Positions 14,062-22,410 of a stretch of 64,000 bases of DNA are shown here, piece after piece (positions within the stretch are counted from its first letter, which is position 1; each line of letters begins with the position of its first letter). The notes beneath the pieces were generated by a model that did not search any database, was not told the origin of the DNA, and saw only the letters and a list, made by a program, of their open reading frames with translations. A program made the position numbers and the translations under genes. Source of the DNA: Streptomyces sp. BV286 (GTDB taxonomy: Bacteria; Actinomycetota; Actinomycetes; Streptomycetales; Streptomycetaceae). The stretch spans positions 93,000 through 156,999 of the forward strand of contig NZ_JAHRIB010000149.1 in the NCBI RefSeq assembly GCF_019090165.1. The letters are read 5' to 3'.

Positions 14062-16290
14062 ATGACGGACGCGCAGGGGAACCAAGGACAGCAGGGGCAG
14101 CAGGGGCAGGGCCGGCGCGGTATCGGCTGGCTGGTCTGCGGCCGGCGGTCCAAGTGGCTGGTCGTGGGACTGTGGCTGGTGCTGCTGGTCCTGACGGCGC
14201 CCTTCGCCCAGAAACTCACCGACGCCCAGGACAACGACGCGGCCTCCTGGCTGCCCGGTTCCGCCGAGTCCACCCAAGTCCTGCAGATCTCCGAGGACTT
14301 CAGGCCGGAGCAGATCCCCGCGATCGTCGTGTACGCCCGTGCGGAAGGCCTCACGGCACAGGACCGGGATCGGATCGCCGAGGACGTACGGGAGCTCAAG
14401 GAACTGCGTGCGCACGGCATCCGCGGCGCGGAGACCCGTGGCCCCGTCTACGACCGGCAGACGGACCCACGGGCGGCCCAGGTCCTGGTGCCGATCACGA
14501 TGGACGAGAAGGGCTGGGAGCAGATCGGGCCCGCGGTCGACTCGATCCGTGCGGACGTCGGCGAGGGCGGGGACGGGCTCGCCGTGCACATCACGGGCCC
14601 GGGCGGCACCTCAGCGGACTTCTCCGAGGCCTTCGAGGGCATCGACTCCACGCTGCTGTTCTCGGCGATGATCGTCGTCATCGTGATGCTGCTGCTGACC
14701 TACCGCAGTCCGACCCTGCTGCTGGTGCCGCTGCTCGGCGTGGTCGCGGCGCTGTTCACCGCGCAGGCGCTGATCTACCTGTTCGCGGAGCACGCGGGGC
14801 TGACCGTCAACGGCCAGAGCGCGGGCATTCTGACGGTCCTCGTCTTCGGCGCGGGGACGGACTACGCCCTGCTCCTGGTGGCCCGCTACCGGGAGGAACT
14901 GCGCCGCCACGAGGACCGCCACGAGGCCATGGCGCTCGCCCTGCACCGGGCGGGCCCCGCGGTGCTCGCCTCCGGCGCCACCGTCGTCCTGAGCATGCTG
15001 GTGCTGCTCGCCGCCGAGATGAACTCGACGCGCGGTCTCGGCCCGGTCGCCGCGATCGGTGTCGCGGTGGCGCTGATCGCGATGCTGACGCTCTTCCCGG
15101 CCCTGCTGGTGATCTGCGGCCGCTGGATCTTCTGGCCGGTGATCCCGCACCTCGGCTCCCCGGACCCCACCGAGCGCGGTGTCTGGGCCCGGATGGGCCG
15201 CCGCATCTCGCTTCGCCCGCGCATGATCTGGGCCGTCACGGCGGCGGTCCTCGCGCTGCTGTCGCTGGGCCTCATCCAACTGCGCGCGGAGGGCATCAGC
15301 AACGCCGACGCCTTCACCGGCGAACCCGACTCGATCGTCGGCCAGGAGGTGTCCGCGCAGTACTTCCCCGCGGGCAGCGGCGATCCGCTCGTCATCGTCA
15401 GCAACCGCGCCCAGGCCGAGGAGGTCGGCCGGGCGGTCGCGGACACCCGAGGAGTCGTACCGGAATCCCTCGGCCTGCCACCGGGCACGAAACCCGAGTT
15501 CGAGGGCAAGGTCCTCTTCGAGGCCACGATGACCGACCCGGCGGACAGCGAGGCCGCGAAACAGACGGTCGAGCGGGTACGGGACGCCGTCCACGACGTG
15601 CCGGACGCGGACGCGCAGGTCGGCGGCGGTACGGCGTCACTGCTGGACATGGACGAGGCGACGACCCACGACAACATCCTGATCATCCCGCTGGTGCTGG
15701 TCGTGGTGCTGCTGATCCTCTGTGTCCTGCTCCGCGCCCTGATCGCCCCGCTGCTGCTGATCGGCACGGTGGTGCTGTCCTTCGCCGCCGCACTGGGCAT
15801 CAGCGCGCTCGCGTTCCGGTACGTCTTCGACTACGCGGGCGAGTCGACGGACTTCCCGCTGTTCGTCTTCGTCTTCCTGGTGGCTCTGGGCATCGACTAC
15901 AACATCTTCCTGACCACCCGGATCCGCGAGGAGGCAGCCGGCCAGGGCACCCGCAAGGGGGTGGTGACGGGCCTCTCCACCACCGGCGCGGTCATCACCT
16001 CGGCGGGCCTGGTGCTCGCGGGCACGTTCGCGGCCCTGGCGACCCTCCCGATGGTCGCCTTCGCCGAACTCGGCTTCGCGGTGGCCCTGGGCGTACTGAT
16101 CGACACGTTCATCGTGCGCTCGGTCCTCGTGACGTCCCTGTTCCTGGACGTGGGACCGAAGATCTGGTGGCCCCACCGGCTGGCGCACGAGGACGGCGCC
16201 GGGGGCGGGACCACGACACGGCCGCCGGCCGCCCCGGCAGCCGGGACGGGTGCGTCGGAACCGGCCTCGCCGGGTGGCCCCGCGGAGTGA
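14062..16290 (+). CDS. MMPL-family RND transporter
   Basis: A 742-residue membrane protein of the MmpL/RND superfamily. It has one helix near the start, a large extracytoplasmic loop, five helices, and then a second copy of this arrangement. The two proton-relay motifs are visible as FGAGTDYALLLVARYREEL (first half) and ALGIDYNIFLTTRIREE (second half). Family members export lipids, pigments or drugs using the proton gradient. The N-terminus is rich in Gln and Gly (GNQGQQGQQGQG). The ATG at 14062 has GGGGGTGG upstream. It has no visible partner gene. The substrate is not predictable. It converges with rsmB across a 24-bp gap with only a weak hairpin. Confidence 0.88.
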   Translation: MTDAQGNQGQQGQQGQGRRGIGWLVCGRRSKWLVVGLWLVLLVLTAPFAQKLTDAQDNDAASWLPGSAESTQVLQISEDFRPEQIPAIVVYARAEGLTAQDRDRIAEDVRELKELRAHGIRGAETRGPVYDRQTDPRAAQVLVPITMDEKGWEQIGPAVDSIRADVGEGGDGLAVHITGPGGTSADFSEAFEGIDSTLLFSAMIVVIVMLLLTYRSPTLLLVPLLGVVAALFTAQALIYLFAEHAGLTVNGQSAGILTVLVFGAGTDYALLLVARYREELRRHEDRHEAMALALHRAGPAVLASGATVVLSMLVLLAAEMNSTRGLGPVAAIGVAVALIAMLTLFPALLVICGRWIFWPVIPHLGSPDPTERGVWARMGRRISLRPRMIWAVTAAVLALLSLGLIQLRAEGISNADAFTGEPDSIVGQEVSAQYFPAGSGDPLVIVSNRAQAEEVGRAVADTRGVVPESLGLPPGTKPEFEGKVLFEATMTDPADSEAAKQTVERVRDAVHDVPDADAQVGGGTASLLDMDEATTHDNILIIPLVLVVVLLILCVLLRALIAPLLLIGTVVLSFAAALGISALAFRYVFDYAGESTDFPLFVFVFLVALGIDYNIFLTTRIREEAAGQGTRKGVVTGLSTTGAVITSAGLVLAGTFAALATLPMVAFAELGFAVALGVLIDTFIVRSVLVTSLFLDVGPKIWWPHRLAHEDGAGGGTTTRPPAAPAAGTGASEPASPGGPAE

Positions 16291-16314
16291 CTCCGATCCG
16301 CGCGCCCGGAGAGG

Positions 16315-17739
16315 TCAGCCCGTCCGGCGGATCAGCGCCAGGTACATCGCGTCCGTGCCGTGCAGGTGCGGCCACAACTGGACGTCCGGCCCGTCGCCCA
16401 GGGCCGGGACACCCTCGAACAGCGGCCGGGCGTCGAGGAGTTCGGCGTCGTGCTGCTTGAGTACGTCGTTGACCACGGCCCGGGTCTCGGCGAGGTGCGG
16501 CGAGCAGGTGGCGTAGCCGACGACACCGCCGACCCGCACCGAGTCGAGCGCCGTGCGCAACAGCCCCCGCTGCAGCGGGGCGAAGCCGTCCAGGTCGTCG
16601 GGCCGGCGCCGCCAGCGGGCCTCCGGACGCCGGCGCAGCGCACCGAGCCCTGTGCAGGGCACGTCCATCAGGACGCGGTCGAAGGTCCCGGCCCGCCACG
16701 GCGGCCGCGTCCCGTCGGCGGCGATGACCTGGTACGGCCCGGGGTTCCCGGCGAGTGCCTTCGCGACCAGCCCGGCCCGATGCGGCTGCTTCTCGGAGGC
16801 GAGCAGCACGGCCCCGCGCTCGGCGGCGAGCCCGGCGAGCATGGCCGCCTTGCCGCCCGGCCCGGCGCATCCGTCGAGCCATGCCTTGTCCGGCCCGTCG
16901 AGCGGCGCGTTGGCGAGGGCGAGGGCCACCAGCTGGCTGCCCTCGTCCTGAACGCCCACCCGTCCTTCGCGTACGGCCTCGATGGCACCGGGCTCGCCGC
17001 CCTCGGACAGCCGCACGGCGTACGGCGACCAGCGTCCCGGCAGCGCGTTCTCCTCGCCGAGCACGCCGAGGATCTCGTCGGCGGTGGAGCGTCCGGGCCG
17101 GGCGACCAGGGTCACCTCGGGCCGCTCGTTGTCGGCCTCCAGCAGGTCCTCGATGCCGGCGCGTCCGCCGCCGAGCGAGTCCCACAGCGCCGAGACGACC
17201 CAGCGCGGATGCGAGTGGACGACGGCGAGATGATCCTCGGGGTCCTCGTCGTAGGGCGGCGCGACCTTCTCGATCCAGCCGTCCAGATCGTGCTGCGCGA
17301 TCTTCCGCAGCACGGCGTTGACGAACTTCGCCCGCCCGTCCCCGAGCACGACCCTCGCGAGGTCGACGGACGCGGACACGGCGGCGTGCGTCGGGATCCG
17401 CGTCCCGAGCAGCTGGTGCGCGCCCAGGCTCAGCACATCGAGCACCGGCGGGTCGACCTCGCGGAGCGGCCGGTCCACGCAGGCCGCGATGACGGCGTCG
17501 TAGGTGCCCTGCCGGCGCAGCGTCCCGTACACCAGCTCCGTCGCCAGTGCCGCGTCCCGCCCGTCGAAGTCGCCCTTCTCCCGGGCCTTCCGCAGCAGGG
17601 GCGGCAGGACGAGATTCGCGTACGCGTCCCTCTCGTCCACGGCCCGCAGCGCCTCGAAGGCGAGCATCCGTACGGGGTCCTTCTGCGGACGGCGGTAGGG
17701 CTTGCGCTGCTGGCGGGGCCGAGGGGACTGCTCGTTCAC
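16315..17739 (-). CDS. rsmB: 16S rRNA m5C967 methyltransferase RsmB
   Basis: A 474-residue protein with an N-terminal NusB-like RNA-binding domain (about residues 25-150) and a C-terminal Rossmann methyltransferase domain. The SAM site is LDGCAGPGGKAAMLAGLA. The two catalytic cysteines of m5C enzymes are visible in MDVPCTGLGALRRRPEARW and GYATCSPHLAETRAVV. It methylates a cytosine in 16S rRNA. The GTG at 17739 (VNEQSPRPRQQRKPYRR) is preferred by protein architecture; the ribosome-binding site is weak. It lies downstream of fmt on the same strand, separated by a repeat cluster. Confidence 0.92.
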   Translation of the reverse strand: MNEQSPRPRQQRKPYRRPQKDPVRMLAFEALRAVDERDAYANLVLPPLLRKAREKGDFDGRDAALATELVYGTLRRQGTYDAVIAACVDRPLREVDPPVLDVLSLGAHQLLGTRIPTHAAVSASVDLARVVLGDGRAKFVNAVLRKIAQHDLDGWIEKVAPPYDEDPEDHLAVVHSHPRWVVSALWDSLGGGRAGIEDLLEADNERPEVTLVARPGRSTADEILGVLGEENALPGRWSPYAVRLSEGGEPGAIEAVREGRVGVQDEGSQLVALALANAPLDGPDKAWLDGCAGPGGKAAMLAGLAAERGAVLLASEKQPHRAGLVAKALAGNPGPYQVIAADGTRPPWRAGTFDRVLMDVPCTGLGALRRRPEARWRRRPDDLDGFAPLQRGLLRTALDSVRVGGVVGYATCSPHLAETRAVVNDVLKQHDAELLDARPLFEGVPALGDGPDVQLWPHLHGTDAMYLALIRRTG

Positions 17740-17828
17740 GTAAAGGTGCTCCGGCTCGTGGAAGAGATACCGCCCCAGCGTACGTCGCCCGCCCACCCCA
17801 CGAGCACGCCCTCCACGTCTTCGAAGAC

Positions 17829-17929
17829 GAACGGCGCAGCCCAGGACAGGCGCGGGGAACGGCGCAGGCTCTTGCGGGGCAGGGAACGGCGCAGTCCTTC
17901 AAGGGGCGCGGGGAACGGCGCGACCAACC
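17829..17929 (+). repeat. Degenerate 28-bp-period repeat cluster
   Basis: The core GAACGGCGCAG (last copy GAACGGCGCGA) occurs four times, starting at 17829, 17857, 17884 and 17913, with spacings of 28, 27 and 29 bp. The last copy is the full dispersed repeat GGGGCGCGGGGAACGGCGCG (17903-17929); the others are truncated forms. It occupies most of the gap between fmt and rsmB. Confidence 0.75.
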
Positions 17930-17983
17930 CCCAACGACCCGCGCATGACGTCACACCGGCCCCCGGCAGGCGACGGCCCGCCA

Positions 17984-18928
17984 CTAGAGCGCCCCGCCAC
18001 CCCCCACAACCTCGCCGGAGGCGATCCGTACGCCCCGGGCCCAGTCCCCCGCCCGCATCGGCTTCTTGCCCTGTGCCTGCACCCACAACAGCTCGACGGC
18101 GTACGACCCGGTACCGACGTACACGTTGTTCTTCCCGACCGCCAACGCCCCCGGCGCCAGATCCGTCCGCTCGGGCACCGGCACGACCTGGATCAGCTTG
18201 AGCCGCTCGGCGCGGAAGACGGTCCACGCGCCGGGCGCGGGCGTACAGCCGCGTACGACCCGGTCGACCCGCAGCGCCGGCGCCGCCCAGTCCACCTGGG
18301 CGTCCTCAACGGTGATCTTCGGCGCCAGAGTGATGCCGTCCACCGGCTGCGGCACGGCCTTCAGGGTGCCGTCCTCGATCCCGTCCATGGTCGCCGCGAG
18401 CAGCCCGGACCCGGCGAAGGCGAGCCGCGTCAGCAGGTCCCCGCTGGTGTCGGTGGGCCGCACCTCCTCGGTGACGGTCCCGTAGACGGGCCCGGAGTCG
18501 AGCCCTTCCTCAATGAGGAAGGTGGAGGCACCGGTGATCTCGTCCCCGGCCATGACCGCGTGTTGCACGGGCGCCGCCCCGCGCCAGGCGGGAAGCAGGG
18601 AGAAGTGCAGGTTGACCCAGCCGTGGGCGGGGATGTCGAGCGCGACCCGGGGCAGCAGCGCGCCGTAGGCCACGACGGGGCAGCAGTCCGGGGCGATCTC
18701 CCTCAGCCGCGCGAGGAAGGCCTCGTCCCGTGGCCGCGGCGGCTTCAGCACCTCGATCCCGACGTCCTCGGCGCGCTGAGCCACAGGGCTCGCGACCAGC
18801 CTGCGTCCCCGCCCGGCCGGCGCGTCGGGCCGCGTGACGACGGCGGCCACCTCGTGCCGCCCGGAGGCGATCAGGGCGTCCAGTGCGGGAACGGCGACTT
18901 CGGGGGTACCGGCGAAGACGAGCTTCAT
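17984..18928 (-). CDS. fmt: Methionyl-tRNA formyltransferase
   Basis: A 314-residue enzyme that formylates initiator Met-tRNA using 10-formyl-tetrahydrofolate. The formyltransferase domain starts with LVFAGTPEVAVPALDAL and contains the folate-binding motif NLHFSLLPAWRGAAPVQHAV, with the catalytic Asn/His and the later SGDLLTRL part. The C-terminal OB-like tRNA-binding domain occupies about residues 210-310. The length is typical. It is upstream of rsmB on the same strand, a common pairing (fmt-rsmB), here with an insertion of about 240 bp of repeats. Confidence 0.95.
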   Translation of the reverse strand: MKLVFAGTPEVAVPALDALIASGRHEVAAVVTRPDAPAGRGRRLVASPVAQRAEDVGIEVLKPPRPRDEAFLARLREIAPDCCPVVAYGALLPRVALDIPAHGWVNLHFSLLPAWRGAAPVQHAVMAGDEITGASTFLIEEGLDSGPVYGTVTEEVRPTDTSGDLLTRLAFAGSGLLAATMDGIEDGTLKAVPQPVDGITLAPKITVEDAQVDWAAPALRVDRVVRGCTPAPGAWTVFRAERLKLIQVVPVPERTDLAPGALAVGKNNVYVGTGSYAVELLWVQAQGKKPMRAGDWARGVRIASGEVVGGGGAL

Positions 18929-19252
18929 GGGTGACAGTCGGCCTCTCGGGCGGATTCACAACGGGCAGCGCACCAGTCTATGGGGCGCCGGGCCGGTGGA
19001 CCCCTGCGCCCGCGGGACCGTGCCGGACGGCAACGCACGACGACGGCCGGGCGTCCTGTGCCCGCCGCCCGGGTCCTCCCCGGGGGGCGGCGGACGACGG
19101 CACCGAACGTCCCGCCGAGGCCGCCGCACGGCCCGTGAGGCATGGCAAAAGCCCTTGTCAGGGGTGTACGGAGGCGAGCGCTCGTCCGCCCGCCGGGGGC
19201 GTACGCATATGCCCCCACGCCCCTGCTGCGTGACCACTCACCCCGAAACGCG

Positions 19253-19275
19253 TTGGTCAAGAAAGAGTTGACCAA
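19253..19275. promoter_or_regulatory. Inverted repeat TTGGTCAA-N7-TTGACCAA
   Basis: A perfect 8-bp inverted repeat with a 7-bp spacer lies 55 bp upstream of the helix-turn-helix gene at 19331. It has the size and spacing of an operator for a dimeric regulator. It may be bound by the protein encoded just downstream. Confidence 0.45.
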
Positions 19276-19278
19276 AAC

Positions 19279-19306
19279 GGGCCGCAATCGCGGCCCGGTC
19301 CTTTTC
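19279..19306 (+). terminator. Terminator-like hairpin in the leader of an HTH gene
   Basis: GGGCCGC / GCGGCCC (19279-19285 and 19290-19296) form a hairpin with a 4-nt loop, followed by GGTCCTTTTC. It looks like an intrinsic terminator but lies upstream of the plus-strand gene, with no plus-strand gene before it. It could be an attenuator or a relic. Confidence 0.4.
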
Positions 19307-19330
19307 AACGCCGGTTCGAGAGGCTTGTTC

Positions 19331-19876
19331 ATGGCCGACCACGCAACCCACGACGCCCAGGCTCGGGCCAGCCTGCACTTGCTGGTGCGGGACATCGAGC
19401 GGGTCCGCCGGCAGGTGGACGCACTGCGCACGCTGACCGCCCAGTTGGGCAACGTCTACCGCCCGCGCCGCTCCGGACCCTCCACGGGTTTCGTCGTCTA
19501 CGGACGCGCCCCCGCCCCGACCGTCCGCCTCGCCCAGGAGCTGCGGGACAGCGTCGAGACCCTGGTCACGGCCGCCGTGGACTTCGACCGCTCGCTGGGC
19601 TTCTCGTGGGACGCGGTGGGCTCGGCTCTCGGGGTCACGAAGCAGGCGGTGCACCGCCGTTACGGAGCCCGTCGAGCGACCGCGCAGGCCGCCGCCGAGG
19701 CGGAGCGCGCGACCGAGCCGTCCGGATCCCGCGCAGTCGCCGTCAACACCGGCATGCCCACGGTCCCCGCCGCCCGTTCCATGCCCATGCCCCTGCCGAC
19801 CCAGCCGACGGCGGGCAGCCCCACCCTCCGCGAGGAGGTCAGGCCGAGCGCCTTCCCGGGCCCACGCAACGGCTGA
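19331..19876 (+). CDS. Helix-turn-helix protein related to the 8660-9055 gene
   Basis: A 181-residue cytosolic protein. The N-terminal part (HLLVRDIERVRRQVDALRTL) is amphipathic helical and may be a coiled coil. The helix-turn-helix is FSWDAVGSALGVTKQAVHRR at about residues 93-112, resembling the motif of the small protein at 8660-9055. The C-terminal 60 residues are low-complexity and rich in Pro, Ala and Met. The ATG at 19331 is preferred because GAGAGGC precedes it; an upstream in-frame ATG at 19142 would add a non-conserved-looking basic extension over the leader hairpin. The target is unknown. Confidence 0.75.
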   Translation: MADHATHDAQARASLHLLVRDIERVRRQVDALRTLTAQLGNVYRPRRSGPSTGFVVYGRAPAPTVRLAQELRDSVETLVTAAVDFDRSLGFSWDAVGSALGVTKQAVHRRYGARRATAQAAAEAERATEPSGSRAVAVNTGMPTVPAARSMPMPLPTQPTAGSPTLREEVRPSAFPGPRNG

Positions 19877-19909
19877 CGCGCACACCTGTCCGTACTGAGC
19901 ACTCCCTGG

Positions 19910-19935
19910 CTGCCCCCGACCGAGTTCGGGGGCAG
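19910..19935. terminator. Bidirectional terminator
   Basis: A 10-bp inverted repeat CTGCCCCCGA / TCGGGGGCAG with a 6-nt loop lies between the convergent HTH gene and priA. Confidence 0.65.
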
Positions 19936-20004
19936 ACCTGTACGCCCGACCGGCAGCCGGTCACAGTTCCCCGCCTGAGACGTCCTGCCGGGTTGCCCGG
20001 GCGG

Positions 20005-22164
20005 TCACCCGATGTCGGGCGGGTCGATCCGGATCCGTACCGCATCGCTTCCCCCGCTGCCGGCGCTCCCGCCACGCGCCATCCGGGCCGCCTGCGCGCT
20101 CTTCAGGGCCGACGCCAGTGCGGCGCCCTTCCCCGGTGGCACCCGGATCAGGGCCCGCTCCCATGGCTCCCCCGTCGGCGGCGCCCCCGGCCGCCGCGGC
20201 CGTCCCGGATCGGCCGAAGGCATCGGGACAGGGCCCAACACCTCTGCCTCACCGGGCAGTTCGACCGCGGCGAGAAACCCGGCGAGCGCCTCCGCGGTCC
20301 CGGCCACCGATGCCATCCGCGACACCGGCGGGAAACCCAGCTCGGCCCGCTCGGCCAGTTCACGGACGGCGTGCCCGACCGGATCCCACCGCACCAGCGC
20401 CTGCACGGGCCGCAGCGTCGGCTCGGCGACGACCACCACGGTCCCGCCGTCCCGCTGGCCCCGCACCAGGGCCGCCGCCTCGATCCACCGCCGCAGCGCG
20501 TCCTCCGCGGCCCTGAGGTCGGGCCGCCCCAGCATCGCCCAGCCGTCGAGCAGCAGAGCAGCCGCGTAGCCGCCCTCGGCGACGGGCTCCGCGCCCGGCG
20601 TACTGACGACGAGCGCCGGCGATCCCGGCACCGTGTCCAGCACCTGCTCGCGCCCCGACGTCCGTACGGGCACCGCGGGAAATGCGCGCCCCAGCTCCTC
20701 GGCGGTCCGCCGCGCCCCCACGACCTGCGCCCGCAGCCTGAACCCGCCGCACTCGGGGCAGTGCCAGCCGCCTTCGTCACGCCCGCACCACCCGCACCGC
20801 AGGCCCCCGGCGTCCTGACCTTCCAGCGGCCCCGCGCAGTGCCGGCACCGCGCGGGCGCCCGGCACTGCGCACAGGCCATCCGCGGCACGTAACCGCGCC
20901 GGGGCACCTGCACCAGCACGGGCCCCTGCTTCAGCCCCTCGCGGACGGCCTGCCAGGCGAGGCTGGGCAGCCGGGCGGCCCGGGCGGCCTCGTCCCGCGC
21001 GAGGTCCCCGTCCCCGACGGTCCGTACGAGCGGGGCCGCCGCCCGTACCGTCTCCCGCTCGGCGACGATCGGGGCCGCCCAGCCGCTCTCCACGAGCTGG
21101 GCGGCCTCGACGGTGCAGCTCCGACTGCCCAGCAGGAAAGCGCACTTGTCGTGGGCAGCCCGCAGCAGCAGCACTTCCCGCGTGTGCGGCTGTGGCGCGT
21201 GCAGTTCGCTGTGGCTGCCGTCCCCGTCGTCCCAGACGGCCACCAGCCCCAGATCCCGGACGGGCGCGAACATGGCGGCCCTGGTCCCCACCACGGCCCG
21301 TACGGAGCCCCGCCGCACGGCCAGCCACTGCCGGTACCGCTTCTCCGGCCCGGCCTCGGCGGTGAGCACGGCATGCCGGCTCTCCCCCAGCACCGACGTC
21401 AGCGCGGCGTCGACCCGGCTGACGGCCCGCCCGTCCGGCACGACGACGAGCGCGCCGCGCCCCGATGCGAGCGTCGCCGCCACGGCCCGGGCCAGCTCCT
21501 CGGCCCAGCCGGGGCCCGGCAGGGCGTTCCAGACCGCTCGGGGCGCCCCGCCGCCCGCCAGTGACTCGATGAAGGCCGCCCCGCGCGCGTACCTGGACCA
21601 GGTGCCCGCCGCGGGCACCTCAGGCGCGGGCAGTGGCTCGGGCGACGGTTTCCCCTCGGCCCGGGCGTTGCGCGGCGGGACGGCCAGCTGCAGCACATCG
21701 GCCAGACTCCCGGCATACCGATCGGCGACGGCTCGCGCGAGGCCGAGAGACTCCTCGCTCAACACGGGCTCGGGCGAGACGACCTGGGCGAGCGCCGCGA
21801 GTGGCCCCGGATAGTCGGACTCGGCCAGCCGCTCGACGAGGAACCCGTCGATCAGTCCGCCGCCCTCGCGCCGCCCCTCCCGCACCCGGTGCCGCCCGGC
21901 GCCGAACCGCACCCGCACCCGCACTCCCGGCTGCGCGTCGGCGTCGAGCTCCTCGGGGACGGCGTAGTCGAAGTAGCGGTCGAGATGCAGCACGCCCTTG
22001 TCGACGAGCACCCGCGCGACGGGCAGTTCCTTCGCGACCGCCGCGCCGCGCCAGGTCCGCGGCTTGGCCCGCGGCGCCTTGCGCACCGCGTCCCGGATCA
22101 GCGCAAGCTGCTCGGGCGGCGCCCCCTCGGCCCCGCCGCCCGCCTGCCCGTCCGTGCTGCTCAC
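20005..22164 (-). CDS. priA: PriA-like primosomal protein with degenerate helicase
   Basis: A 719-residue homologue of the replication-restart protein PriA. The N-terminal DNA-binding part begins with LDRYFDYAVPEEL. All four CxxC pairs of the zinc-binding region are intact (CAQC, CRHC, CGWC, CPEC). The helicase motifs are degraded: the Walker A position reads GRGALVVVPDGRAVSR without GKT/S, and the DEAH position reads VAVWDDGDG. From known actinobacterial PriA proteins, it probably binds forks and loads partners without unwinding DNA. GTG at 22164 has AGGAAT upstream. It lies downstream of metK, separated by a strong terminator. Confidence 0.9.
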   Translation of the reverse strand: MSSTDGQAGGGAEGAPPEQLALIRDAVRKAPRAKPRTWRGAAVAKELPVARVLVDKGVLHLDRYFDYAVPEELDADAQPGVRVRVRFGAGRHRVREGRREGGGLIDGFLVERLAESDYPGPLAALAQVVSPEPVLSEESLGLARAVADRYAGSLADVLQLAVPPRNARAEGKPSPEPLPAPEVPAAGTWSRYARGAAFIESLAGGGAPRAVWNALPGPGWAEELARAVAATLASGRGALVVVPDGRAVSRVDAALTSVLGESRHAVLTAEAGPEKRYRQWLAVRRGSVRAVVGTRAAMFAPVRDLGLVAVWDDGDGSHSELHAPQPHTREVLLLRAAHDKCAFLLGSRSCTVEAAQLVESGWAAPIVAERETVRAAAPLVRTVGDGDLARDEAARAARLPSLAWQAVREGLKQGPVLVQVPRRGYVPRMACAQCRAPARCRHCAGPLEGQDAGGLRCGWCGRDEGGWHCPECGGFRLRAQVVGARRTAEELGRAFPAVPVRTSGREQVLDTVPGSPALVVSTPGAEPVAEGGYAAALLLDGWAMLGRPDLRAAEDALRRWIEAAALVRGQRDGGTVVVVAEPTLRPVQALVRWDPVGHAVRELAERAELGFPPVSRMASVAGTAEALAGFLAAVELPGEAEVLGPVPMPSADPGRPRRPGAPPTGEPWERALIRVPPGKGAALASALKSAQAARMARGGSAGSGGSDAVRIRIDPPDIG

Positions 22165-22362
22165 AGCTGCATTCCTACCAGACCGCACTGACACCGCCGC
22201 CCGCCCGGGATCAGTCCGGCAGCCCTTCGTGAACCACCTTCTCCGCACGCACCGTGCGCACTCCACGGAGTACGCGCGGCCGGCGCACCGGGCGGCCCTC
22301 GGCGTACGGAGCTGCACGGCTGACGGGTCGGCCGATCCGGTGGCCCCGCGGCGTGAAACACC

Positions 22363-22394
22363 GAGGCCCGGCACCCCGAGGGGTGCCGGGCCTC
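22363..22394 (-). terminator. Terminator after metK
   Basis: Inverted repeat GAGGCCCGGCACCCC / GGGGTGCCGGGCCTC, arms 22363-22377 and 22380-22394, immediately after the metK stop. The very short loop means the innermost pair is probably open. Confidence 0.8.
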
Positions 22395-22410
22395 GCAGAG
22401 TGCGGCGGTA

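Noticed and set aside
16291..16311. Hairpin CTCCG / CGGAG between the MMPL and rsmB genes
   Set aside because: Only 5 bp of stem with an 11-nt loop; too weak to call a terminator.
19142..19330. Upstream ATG start for the HTH gene at 19331
   Set aside because: The extension would cover the inverted repeat and terminator-like hairpin, is Arg/Pro-rich without conserved features, and the ATG at 19331 has a better ribosome-binding site.
21660..21675. Further CGTTGCG/CGCAACG matches in priA, aroC and mltG coding regions
   Set aside because: They are single copies inside codons of conserved proteins, without phasing, as expected by chance in high-GC DNA.
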